From Pelagophyceae sp. CCMP2097 (taxonomy: Eukaryota; Sar; Pelagophyceae): a stretch of DNA of 11,203 bases. Shown here one piece after another: positions 1 to 7,136 of the stretch. The notes beneath the pieces were generated by a model. That model did not search any database, was not told the origin of the DNA, and saw only the letters and a list, made by a program, of their open reading frames with translations. The position numbers and the translations under genes are program-made. Positions within the stretch are counted from its first letter, which is position 1; every line of letters begins with the position of its first letter. The stretch lies in assembly GCA_026770575.1 (NCBI GenBank), contig MU657172.1, positions 733,325-744,527 on the forward strand, read 5' to 3'.

Positions 1-38
1 GAGACGACGAGCACGGTCCTATAGACGGGCGCGCTCTG

Positions 39-82
39 CGTCTCTCGGGCGTCTCTCGAGCGTCTCTCGAGCGTCTCTCGAG
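39..82. repeat. 11-bp tandem repeat, 4 copies
   Basis: Four head-to-tail copies of CGTCTCTCGAG. The first copy differs by one base (CGTCTCTCGGG). No function is implied. Confidence 0.9.
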
Positions 83-168
83 CTCCCTGTCTCCTCCCGA
101 AAGTACATTTTGTTCTGAGTGGGAATTCAGAAGATTTAAATCAGTCCCTATATTCACAACCGACGTTT

Positions 169-207
169 GAGCCCAGAGGCGGAGCCCAGAGGCGGAGCCC
201 AGAGGCG
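169..207. repeat. 13-bp tandem repeat, 3 copies
   Basis: Three exact head-to-tail copies of GAGCCCAGAGGCG, followed by the start of a fourth (GAGC). Confidence 0.9.
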
Positions 208-573
208 GAGCTGGTTGGGTAGAACGCCCAGCCGCGCGACGACCGAGAGCCGGAAACAGCGGCCGTAAAAGGGTGGGGGGGGTCAAACGTACTTTAGGAA
301 ATACACATCACTAGACCGCCCGCGTGCCCTCGGGTGCGCGGGTCGGCTTGATCCTCCAACAGCAAGAGATTCTGTCGTCGAGGTTCAGGAGAAGAAGAAC
401 GTTGCGTCCTCGTCAACGCTCGCACATTGGATTTGATGGGAAAGTCAGTTCCCCTTCGGGGAGTTGGGAATCGTCTCCTGGGGGAAACGGGAATTCCCTT
501 GCTTGGTGTCACGGTTGCGTGGTTGCTCGTCGCTCGTTGCCTCGGCGCCGCCGACATCTTCCCCACACTTCAA

Positions 574-729
574 TCACGCAGTGCGGCGGCGCGCGAGGGA
601 GTCCTGCGCCGCCTCCATAACGGTGTACGCCGAGCCCGCCATGGCCTTGGCCACGCCCCGCATCTGGTCGCGCGAGTCGTAGGCGTAGCGCCGCCAGCAG
701 AAACTGTGCCACCGACCCTGACGACGAAA
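574..729 (-). pseudogene. Recombinase C-terminal tail after an in-frame stop
   Basis: Directly downstream of the stop at 730-732, the same minus-strand frame stays open for 51 codons to a TGA at 574-576. The tail reads like the expected C-terminus of a tyrosine recombinase: a G-R-W triplet (the H/W position of the catalytic set), then eight residues after the Trp a Tyr in R-R-Y-A-Y-D-S-R-D. That Tyr codon is at 685-687 and is the best candidate for the nucleophile. The W-to-Y spacing fits the family. Without this segment the upstream protein lacks its nucleophile. A nonsense mutation in a decaying element copy is the simplest reading; readthrough or a sequencing error are alternatives. Confidence 0.72.
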
Positions 730-2391
730 TTACTCCTCGGAGTAGCCGCACGCCAGCATGCACGACGCGCCGCCGATCCGGAGGCTGTGCGAGGCGAAGT
801 TCGCCGCCTCTTGGCACATCGACAGCGCACACGCCTTGAGCGCTTCGGATACATCTGCCCGGTCTAGGACCCGCCCAGGGCCGTACTGTAGCAGCGGCTC
901 GTCGGCGGCGCAGCGCCGGCGGAGGTCCATCACCACTGCAGCTGCCCAGACCGGGCAGAGGTCCTTACCGGTCGCGTAGGCATTGCGCAGCACGCCGAGC
1001 CCCTTCTGGTCCGTCTTCGAGGCCCGGATGCAGATGACCACCTCGTCGGCCTTCCGCCAGTCCGCTTCCGGCTGGCCCAAGAGGAAGAACTCGACGTCTC
1101 CCACCAGGAGCGCCCGCTTGACGTCGAAGAACCCCGAGCTTGCCGCGTACTCCGACGACCGCAGCAAGAAGAAATATGCCAGCATAAGCCCGCCCCAGAG
1201 CATGACATCCCTGGGAAGCCGGAAATCCAACGTCTTCTTGATCACCCTGAGCATGTCCGGGGTCACCGGCAGCTTGCCCTTCGACTCGCCCTTGAGACGT
1301 TTCACCGCCCGACGGGCCAACGCCAGCCGCGGCTTGTCCTGCAACGGATCCTCAAACCCGTTGGCGACATGCACCCAGCGAATGGCCGAGAGGTAGCCGG
1401 CAATCGTCGAAGCCGCATACTTCTTGACGTCGGCATAATAGACCAGGAGATCGAGCAGGAGGTTCTCCTCGGTCCGCACGTCGCGGCCCTCGAGGATCGG
1501 GCCGACCATCGATCCGAACACGTTCACCGCGACGCCGCAGTACCTTGTCCAACACCCGCTGTACTTCTTCAGCGTGCCCGGGGCCACACTGCTAATTGAC
1601 AGGTGCTGTCGGCCCTGCACCATTTGCCTCCTCTCGTCGCTGGAAAGTGTGCGCCGCCGCTCGTCGACCGGGTACCCCGTCACCGTCGTGCTGTCGAAGA
1701 TGATTCTGCCCGGCCCTCCCGCCCGTATGTCTCTCGGTTCGCTCGCGCTCGGCCACCCGGGCCCTCCGCCTCGCCAGTCGAGTGGCCGGTGGCCCCCAGC
1801 CCGACCGGGCCCTGGCCCGCAGGGAGCCGTCTTGGCCGCTCCCTTTGAACTCTTTTCGAAATCGGACATCCGGCCGAGTTGCAAGGCCACGAGCGCCTCG
1901 GCCGCCCCCGCGGCCATAGACCCGCCCGCCAGCTTCCTGACCGCGTAGTCCGTCGGCTTCGGGACGCGCTCGCCGACCGCGGCATCGGCCACCCAGGTCC
2001 CTAGCAACCAGCCCGGCAGCCCGGCCGCGGCCCAGCACTCATCCGGCCGCAGATACCGCGCCCCGCCCTCTGGGCACTCGTGACTCGCCGCCTCTGCGTC
2101 GAGGTAGAGTACGCCGCCGGTTGCTGTCGTGCGCTCAAAGGGCGTGACAGGCCGGCCCACTCGCGCCGGCGAGTAAACCGGGACCTCGTCGCCGCCGTCA
2201 GCCAGTATGAGGAAGCCTGCGACCCGAGGCTGCGTAGCCCCGCGGTCCGGCCCCGGTGCAGCACGGTAGCGCCCCTTAACCACGTCGTTAGTCCGGCCGG
2301 TAACCGCAGGTGACATCGCCGACCCGATAGGCCAGCACCTGTCCGGCGTGTTTCGCCGCGGGTGGTCCGGCGGGCCCAAGGCCTCGAGCAC
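730..2391 (-). CDS. C5-methyltransferase C-terminus fused to tyrosine recombinase (mobile element, stop-interrupted)
   Basis: A 553-codon open segment. The displayed first codon is GTG and is only where the ORF becomes open, not a real start; the frame continues upstream to the TGA at 2422-2424. Residues ~1-175 resemble the end of a C5-cytosine DNA methyltransferase: T-A-T-G-G-V-L-Y-L-D (~89-98), then R-Y-L-R-P-D-E-C-W-A-A-A-G-L-P (112-126; compare the R-x-LTPxE-xxxLQGFP region), then K-L-A-G-G-S-M-A-A-G-A-A-E-A-L (motif X-like, ~153-167). Residues ~260-553 are a tyrosine recombinase (phage-integrase fold): an N-terminal helical DNA-binding part, then R411 in L-L-R-S-S-E-Y, K459 in A-S-K-T-D-Q-K, and H535-x-x-R538 in S-H-S-L-R-I-G-G. 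The Tyr nucleophile lies beyond the stop. The recombinase should cut and rejoin element DNA through a 3'-phosphotyrosine link. No reverse transcriptase is visible, so the element class (DIRS-like, Crypton-like or other) stays open. Confidence 0.8.
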   Translation of the reverse strand: MLEALGPPDHPRRNTPDRCWPIGSAMSPAVTGRTNDVVKGRYRAAPGPDRGATQPRVAGFLILADGGDEVPVYSPARVGRPVTPFERTTATGGVLYLDAEAASHECPEGGARYLRPDECWAAAGLPGWLLGTWVADAAVGERVPKPTDYAVRKLAGGSMAAGAAEALVALQLGRMSDFEKSSKGAAKTAPCGPGPGRAGGHRPLDWRGGGPGWPSASEPRDIRAGGPGRIIFDSTTVTGYPVDERRRTLSSDERRQMVQGRQHLSISSVAPGTLKKYSGCWTRYCGVAVNVFGSMVGPILEGRDVRTEENLLLDLLVYYADVKKYAASTIAGYLSAIRWVHVANGFEDPLQDKPRLALARRAVKRLKGESKGKLPVTPDMLRVIKKTLDFRLPRDVMLWGGLMLAYFFLLRSSEYAASSGFFDVKRALLVGDVEFFLLGQPEADWRKADEVVICIRASKTDQKGLGVLRNAYATGKDLCPVWAAAVVMDLRRRCAADEPLLQYGPGRVLDRADVSEALKACALSMCQEAANFASHSLRIGGASCMLACGYSEE

Positions 2392-2760
2392 GTCCGCCCT
2401 CTCTGCTAGGACGACCAGCCGTCATTGCGCTTGAGGGTCGCCGCGCTCCGCCGCCGCGACAATAAAGGTTGAGACGCCAAAGCCAATAGCCGCAAAGGAG
2501 TCGACGACCTGCTTGAGCGCGAAACCGCCTTCGACCGTCGCCATGTCCACAACTGACATCAAAACCACCGAGAGGAGGTTGGGCAGCTCTTTGAGGACGT
2601 TTGCTATGGCCCAAGTCGCATCTCCAGCAGCCTTGTCCCTGGAGCCCCGCTGCGCGCCCCCCGCCGAATAAGGCGCCTGATCGAACGAGACTGCGGCAGC
2701 CTTGACTTGGGTGCTGATCGCCGGCGCCAGCAGCTCCGGCCAGATGACTCCCCGCACATT
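2392..2760 (-). pseudogene. C5-cytosine methyltransferase-like catalytic region, decayed
   Basis: In the same frame as the recombinase ORF. The segment contains S-F-D-Q-A-P-Y-S (codons near 2665-2688) where C5 methyltransferases have the PCQ motif followed by P-[YF]-S. Further on come A-G-G-A-Q-R-G-S-R-D and a V-V-L-M-S-V stretch in the place of motif VI (ENV). Last is G-D-P-Q-A-Q-stop-R-L-V-V-L-A-E-R, which matches motif VIII (QxRxR) with a stop in place of an Arg. The catalytic Cys and the ENV Glu-Asn are missing, so methylation activity is unlikely. The SAM-binding N-terminus (motif I) cannot be found; upstream the frame runs into G-rich repeats. The upstream boundary is approximate. Confidence 0.62.
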
Positions 2761-2805
2761 CCCCACACATCGAGTCCTCTGGCCGCAAAACCGGCGCTCC
2801 AAGAT

Positions 2806-2919
2806 GGGGGGGTCTGGCGACCCCCAACCCCCACCCACCCACGGCCCAACGCTGTGACGGGGGTGGTCGGCCGACCCCACCCACCCACTCACCCCCCTCC
2901 AACCCCACCCACCTATGGC
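2806..2919. repeat. C-rich repeat units (G-rich on minus strand)
   Basis: Two diverged units of the form GGTCTGGCGACCCC or GGTCGGCCGACCCC, each followed by a run of CCCCACCCACCC-type sequence. A third copy is at 3134-3187. On the minus strand the runs become GGGTGGGTGGGG, so four-G-tract quadruplex structures are possible. An open frame runs through the repeats, but its Gly/Trp-rich translation is a product of the repeat, not a recognisable protein. Confidence 0.75.
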
Positions 2920-3072
2920 AGGCTGTGTCAGGACGCGTCGGGTATATATATTTGGGCATGCTTGGGTATTAGCGCGAACATGTGTAAACATTGGGTATTT
3001 CCGAGTAATTGTCGGACCCGGCGCTGCCCTCGCTCGAGGTGAGCCGCAAATTGCCGAGCTCCGTGATTGGGC

Positions 3073-3107
3073 TGGTCTCGGGACCCTCCTTCGTGGTCTC
3101 GGGACCC
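3073..3107. repeat. 21-bp spaced direct repeat
   Basis: TGGTCTCGGGACCC occurs at 3073-3086 and again at 3094-3107. Each contains the palindrome GGTCTCGGGACC with a central mismatch. Confidence 0.8.
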
Positions 3108-3133
3108 CCCCATAGCGCCTCCTCGCTCGACAC

Positions 3134-3187
3134 GGGGTGGTCTGGCGACCCCACACCCCCCCATCAACCCCCCACCCCACCACCCAT
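3134..3187. repeat. Third copy of C-rich repeat unit
   Basis: GGGGTGGTCTGGCGACCCCA followed by C-rich sequence ending CACCCATG. It is closely related to the units at 2806-2919, and the CACCCATGCTC end recurs at about 3338-3348. Confidence 0.75.
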
Positions 3188-3218
3188 GCTCTCTGTGCCT
3201 CCTTGTCTGCATCTGCTT

Positions 3219-3336
3219 GTCCACGCCCTACTCATCCACGACACGCGTCGCGTAAGCCACCCCACTCTGGTGGACTCATTGCCATTGCTCGTCCACGCCC
3301 TGCTCTTCCACGACACGCGTCGCGTAAGCCATCCCA
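3219..3336. repeat. 72-bp spaced direct repeat of 46 bp
   Basis: Copies at 3219-3264 and 3291-3336 share GTCCACGCCCT at the start and a core CGACACGCGTCGCGTAAGCC, with only a few substitutions. The core contains the palindrome CGACACGCGTCG with near-symmetry. The spacer is unrelated. Confidence 0.85.
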
Positions 3337-3343
3337 CCACCCA

Positions 3344-3417
3344 TGCTCCAAGAGAATTTTGGTACCATGAGCCGGTTGTTTGCTCCAAGGGAATTTTGGT
3401 ACCATGAACCGGCTGTT
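3344..3417. repeat. 37-bp tandem repeat, 2 copies
   Basis: Two adjacent copies start with TGCTCCAAG and include GAATTTTGGTACCATGA plus a CCGG-containing end. They differ at three or so positions. It directly follows the 46-bp repeats, so 3134-3417 is one compact repeat cluster. Confidence 0.9.
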
Positions 3418-4356
3418 AATTGGGATTTATTGCCTCGAGACATCAACTTTCGGTGATGTGTCGGTGCGTCGGGCTCGCCGCGGCTTACGGACTCAGCACA
3501 ACCGCTCCCGCCGTCGACGACCACTTTGAGATGCAAGACCCGAAGCTCGACGCGGGAGCATCGGAGAGCGCCTCTTTCGGGTTGTGTCTTGTGCGTAGGC
3601 AGTCTGCGGCGCCTGGCCCGACGTGCCCCCATCCCGCCACAGCGGGACGGGCGGGCCGCCGCGTCGTTTTCTAGTAGATCCGCTTTTGGAGTGCAGCGAG
3701 CCGATAATCGCTGAAATATCTCTGGTTCTCGCCTGCGAGCCCTCTTACCGGGCTTGTGTCAGGTTAACGGATCAATATCCGCTTTTCCTCTCAAACCTCG
3801 GACCGAGAGGCGCCGCTCCGCCGCGCACCGACGTCCCCTGGGGTCAGGAGTGTCGCGACGGACGCGCCACGACATCTACACCCCGGAATAACAAGCCTCC
3901 TATCCCCTGGAGGCGCACGGGTTGTGGCTGATGTGCCCGAACATGGTCTCGCCTGAAGTGCTGCCCAGCCACGATGCGGTCAGACTGATCCGATAAGAAG
4001 CCGGTTCCACGGCCGGGAGGTACCGCGCGTGCGTGCGCAGCCGCCAGACCTCGCCTGGCGGCTCGGGGAAGGCCGTCGGGCCTAGGCTCGCCAGCCCCCA
4101 CTTTGCGCGTTCGTTTTGGCGAAAATTGGCTCGCTGCGCTCGAAAACTGCGCCTCAAGAGGTTTGTGGCAAATCTTAGGTACTGCATGCATACACAAATG
4201 TCAAACTTTCAAAATTTAAAACGAGATTCCGTTGAACTTTGGGCGCGAGTATATCAGCGCGGACCCCGCCCGCGGAGCTAAAAAAGACGGATTTTGAAAG
4301 CTTGCGTCGAGGCGCGTCGATCGTACCAAACAGTTCCTCCGAAAGCCTATTAATTG
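3418..4356. other. Non-genic stretch, nothing recognised
   Basis: Several 80-130 codon ORFs exist on both strands but overlap each other and show no domain, no consistent codon bias and no splice-linked continuation. The part from about 4150 to 4310 is more AT-rich than its surroundings and has a short inverted pair (CTTTCAAAAT near 4205, ATTTTGAAAG near 4292). I could not assign it. Confidence 0.45.
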
Positions 4357-4419
4357 AGGACCCGAAGGGTCCTTGCCGTTTATTCAACGTCAGTTTACGG
4401 CAAGGGCCCTTCGGGTCCT
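4357..4419. repeat. 23-bp inverted repeat (hairpin), 17-nt loop
   Basis: Arms 4357-4379 and 4397-4419 pair at 22 of 23 positions. Each arm begins with the self-complementary AGGACCCGAAGGGTCCT (or its partner), so each arm can also fold on its own. A partial copy (CTTCGGGTCCT) appears at about 4806-4816. It could be a miniature fold-back element or a transcribed stem-loop. Confidence 0.85.
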
Positions 4420-4447
4420 TTGATTGAAGGATTACCAGGGGCAATTA

Positions 4448-4495
4448 TGTCTGTCTGTCTGTTTGTCTGTTTGTCTGTCTGTTTGTCCGTCCGTC
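4448..4495. repeat. (TCTG/TTTG/TCCG)n microsatellite
   Basis: About 12 tetranucleotide units, mainly TCTG and TTTG, drifting to TCCG at the 3' end. It is a simple repeat next to the hairpin at 4357-4419. Confidence 0.95.
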
Positions 4496-4499
4496 GCCG

Positions 4500-4735
4500 G
4501 GTCCATCCGTGAGGTTCCACCTTTGGGAAGAAAAAAACAGCAACTCGGCCGATTTAGCGATTGGTGGTTGATGCGATCGCTAAAATTGGGAGTTGAGGTC
4601 GAGCAGGAGCCTCATTGGAATCATCATAGAAGAAGTTTTTGGTCACAGGTTCGAATCTGGTCGGCCGCAAAAAAAAGAAAAAATAAATAGCTCAATAAGA
4701 AATAAAATAATAAAAATAAAGATAAGGAGGATTTG
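4500..4735 (+). repeat. Possible SINE-like sequence with tRNA B-box and A-rich tail
   Basis: A Pol III B-box-like match, GGTTCGAATCT, lies at 4648-4658 in GGTCACAGGTTCGAATCTGG and is followed within 10 bases by a long A-rich tail (about 4668-4730, with AAATAAAATAATAAAAATAAA-type sequence). This is the layout of the 3' part of a tRNA-derived SINE. A clear A-box was not found upstream and the T-stem does not pair well, so the call is tentative. Confidence 0.35.
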
Positions 4736-5046
4736 AAAGTTCAGCGATTAGTTAAATAATTTCAATTATTTACGTGGGCATTGCAATGGGATTTGGCTGT
4801 ATCCTTCGGGTCCTCCGTGTGCCTCCGGCGCGCTCTTGTAATCGCATTAAAGTTTGCCCAAAGCAGGTAGGAAGGATTCCTACATGTATATTTTTAGTAA
4901 AGTCGGGGCCGCGATCGGAACGTCGCAAAGATTTGCCCCTCTACTTTTCCCGCAAGCGAAGCTCGTGGGCCGTCGTGCCCGCGCCGCGCCCCGCGCCGCA
5001 GCCGCCGCCCCTAGGCGCCCCGCTTCGGGGACGCCGCAGGAGCGCG

Positions 5047-6059
5047 ATGGCGACGGCGTCGACGGCCCAAGATCCGTTCCTCGCCGCGAGCCCGCCCTCG
5101 CCCGCCGCCGCGCCGCCGCCGGCGCGGGCGGCCGCCGCGGTGCCGGCGCTGGCGCCGAAGCGCACGCGCGACGCGCGGCCCGACGACGACGCCGCGGTCG
5201 CAAAGCGCCACAAGGCGCCGCCGGCAGCCGCCGCCGACGCGGCGAACGACGGCGGGGAGGACGAGACAACGACGAAGTACGCGCAGAATTGCCCGGGGAG
5301 GTTTAAGGACCGCAACGAGTGAGTATCCATAGACGTGCCGAGAGCAGGCCGCGGGCGCACGGCGGAAGAAGCTTGACCGAATTGCCGAGAGAGCGCAGAC
5401 CCGGGGACCGCGTCGACGCGGATCTTGGAGAGCAGACGCAGACGCGCGCGGCCGCGACAGCGACTGCTCTTTCGGGAGGAGGCATCGTTAGTCTCATCTC
5501 CACTGGACGCCGACTAGGTTTCTCCTCCACTGGACGCTGACAAACACGGCCTACCCGTCGGACAAGGACGAGGCTGAAATAGCCGGGCATATGGGCGACG
5601 ACATGTCTCTGGTGCGTGAACCGACAAGGCCGCAAAAGCCACGGGCGCCTCCGTCTCCTCGCTCCGAAGGATACCGGTCCCCGATGCCGCCGGCCCCTAG
5701 GCGCAGCTGAACTGCTGGTTCCTGAACATGCGCAAGCGGCACTTCATCCCCGTGGTGAAGCGCGGGCGCGCGCCCCGCGGCGAGTTTGAGGCCGCGCTGC
5801 TGGTGAGACGCCGCGCCGGTGATTGTTCGAGGCCGGGGGACGCGGGCCAGGGCCTGGTTGCGTCGTGAGCGGTATCGCAAAGGCGAGATGCGCGCCCGGG
5901 GGGGATCCTTCCATTGTGGCCGTCGTGCGCGAAATACGGGTAGCAACCGAGTGTCATTTCCAGGCGCATGGCGCACGGTTGGACAAAAAGGGCGACGCGG
6001 CCAAGGCCGCAAAAAAAAACAAGAAGCAGGACGCCTCGAAGATTGCCACTCGCCGATGA
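5047..6059 (+). CDS. TALE-type homeodomain protein, four exons
   Basis: Inferred model: exon 1 5047-5318, exon 2 5518-5611, exon 3 5701-5802, exon 4 5964-6059. The introns are GT-AG (donors GTGAGT, GTGCGT, GTGAGA; acceptors CTAG, CTAG, CCAG) and all phases join cleanly to give 187 aa. Residues 1-76 are low-complexity Ala/Pro with basic clusters P-K-R-T-R (37-41) and A-K-R-H-K (52-56), a likely nuclear signal. Residues ~78-140 form the homeodomain. Helix 1 is around K-D-R-N-E-F-L-L-H-W, the loop is T-A-Y-P-S-D (the P-Y-P-type extension of TALE proteins), and helix 3 is L-A-Q-L-N-C-W-F-L-N-M-R-K-R with W128, F129, N131 and R133 at the DNA-contacting positions. Residues 141-187 are a Lys/Arg-rich tail. 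It should bind DNA in the nucleus as a transcription factor. The start was chosen as the ATG with G at +4 just before the Ala-rich region; the frame is open upstream to an ATG at 4774. The Q-to-W spacing fits the family, but AYP to WF is two residues longer than in animal TALE proteins. Confidence 0.82.
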
Positions 6060-6168
6060 GAGCGCCGGTATCAAGGCCTCCGAGGCGGAGAGGGTCGTCG
6101 AGGCTGCGCGCGGGCGACGTTGCCCGCAAAGTCCATTATGTAACGCATTCTAACAGCACTCTCACATT

Positions 6169-7136
6169 CTAAAAGCGCTCGCAAGGCCGGACGCGCGGCG
6201 CGAGGCACGCGCGATCCACCGGCTCTGGCGCCGGCAGGGGATCGTCTGACGGCACCGGACGATCGTCCAACGAAACGTCAGTCGTTGCCGGTGGCGCGTC
6301 GTCCGACACCGGCGGCGTGTCGTCCGGGTCGCGCGCGGAGGCTGGTGGGACCGTCCGGCGCTGCGGCTTGGCGGGCCTCCGCGAATTCGGCGGGCCGCCC
6401 TCGAGGGGCGGCGGTGCGTCGAGGAGCGTCTGCGGCGCGCGGGTCTTGATCGCATCGACAGCGTGCGGCGGACCTAGGAGCCCGTCCATCACGTGCCGCC
6501 CGGTAGGCAGACGCATCGAGACTGACCGTACGCGCGCAGCGGTCGCCAGTCGCTGTCCTGCTTCAGAAAGAGCACGGCCGCGCTTCGGAGCGTAGTTGCG
6601 TCCCGCAGCGGGAGCACGTCCCACTTCGGGCGCGCGCGGCGGCCTCGAAGCGGCGGCAGGACGAGTGGCCGTGGTCGTCGCTGACGATGGCGGCTCGCGC
6701 GGCAATGTCGTCGCTGACGGATGGCTGCTCGCGCGGTGCGCGTCTCGACGGAGACGTCGAAGACACCGTCGTCGATCACGCCATCATCGACGGCCCCGCC
6801 GAGCCTTTTCCTTCCCGCGCTGGCGACTGCGTGCTTGAGTCGCCTCGCTCGGTCTTCGAGTCGCGCGGCGCCGTCCGCGAGAGCGTGCGTCCACTGCGGA
6901 TTCGTTTCAATGCCCAGCTCGCCCGCCAAGACGAGGCAAAACGATACGCAATTCTGCCGGAGGACGTCGTAGCTGCTGCCGCACCAGAGCGGGGTGAGGC
7001 GGGGGAGGACGTGGAAGGCATCGAGCGGCGACCGCACCGTAAAACCGAGGTCCAGCACTTTACGTTGACGGACGCGCGCGGCCACCGCCTCCACGGGTCC
7101 TCGTGGCAGCCTGTGCCAACTCCCCCGGTAATGCAC
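6169..7136 (-). CDS. PPPDE (DeSI-like) cysteine peptidase domain protein, N-terminus missing
   Basis: The main open segment, 6489-7136, contains L-D-L-G-F-T-V-R-S-P-L-D, then S-S-Y-D-V-L-R-Q-N-C-V-S-F-C, then N-P-Q-W-T-H-A-L-A. This is the pattern of the second half of PPPDE papain-like peptidases (deSUMOylating/deubiquitinating isopeptidases), with the catalytic Cys in N-C (codon about 63 of this segment). The family's catalytic His lies in an N-terminal HTG-type motif, which I could not find in any minus frame up to 7340, so the 5' exon is missing, beyond an intron, or lost. 7134-7136 is GTG and only marks where the frame opens after a TGA at about 7161-7163. A 53-nt GT-AG intron at 6474-6526 (donor GTCAGT, acceptor CTCCTAG) would link this segment to a Pro/Asp-rich C-terminus ending with TAG at 6169-6171. 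It is convergent with the homeobox gene, 110 bp apart. Confidence 0.6.
6674..6736. repeat. ~30-bp direct duplication inside the PPPDE gene
   Basis: GTCGTCGCTGACGATGGCGG-type sequence at 6674-6702 recurs at 6707-6736 as GTCGTCGCTGACGGATGGCT-type sequence. The second copy is one base longer, so the two copies are read in different frames within the minus-strand gene. Confidence 0.8.

Larger units (their letters stand above)
1..573. other. Non-genic flank with tandem repeats
   Basis: I see no convincing coding sequence here. Short ORFs in 324-573 are on GC-rich DNA and match no family I recognise. The stretch holds the two tandem repeats listed separately and a small hairpin near 449-460 (TCCCC, TTC loop, GGGGA). 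It lies downstream of the minus-strand recombinase remnant, so it may include the 3' end of that element, but no terminal repeat could be identified. Confidence 0.5.

Noticed and set aside
427..867. 146-codon plus-strand ORF
   Set aside because: It is antisense to the recombinase C-terminus, whose motifs are clear on the minus strand; its translation is Arg/Ala-rich with no domain.
2941..2953. TATA-like GTATATATATTT pointing to either strand
   Set aside because: AT-rich patches are expected by chance, no transcript start is known, and no in-frame ATG follows for the methyltransferase segment.
2928..3183. Start of a long minus-strand ORF from 3183
   Set aside because: The N-terminal 130 or so codons are translated G-rich repeat; only the part near 2425-2760 resembles a protein family.
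3344..3417. Possible spliced-leader relic in GAATTTTGGTACCATGA
   Set aside because: It shares only ATTTTGG with dinoflagellate spliced-leader sequence and sits in a local tandem repeat, so it is not evidence for that lineage.
4854..5306. Overlapping ORFs in other frames across homeobox exon 1 (also 4880-5269 and 4941-5360 minus)
   Set aside because: They are Arg- or Ala-rich shadows of GC-rich exon 1 and show no motif; the spliced homeobox frame explains the region.
5551..6129. 192-codon minus-strand ORF
   Set aside because: It lies antisense to homeobox exons 2-4 and introns; its translation has no recognisable domain.
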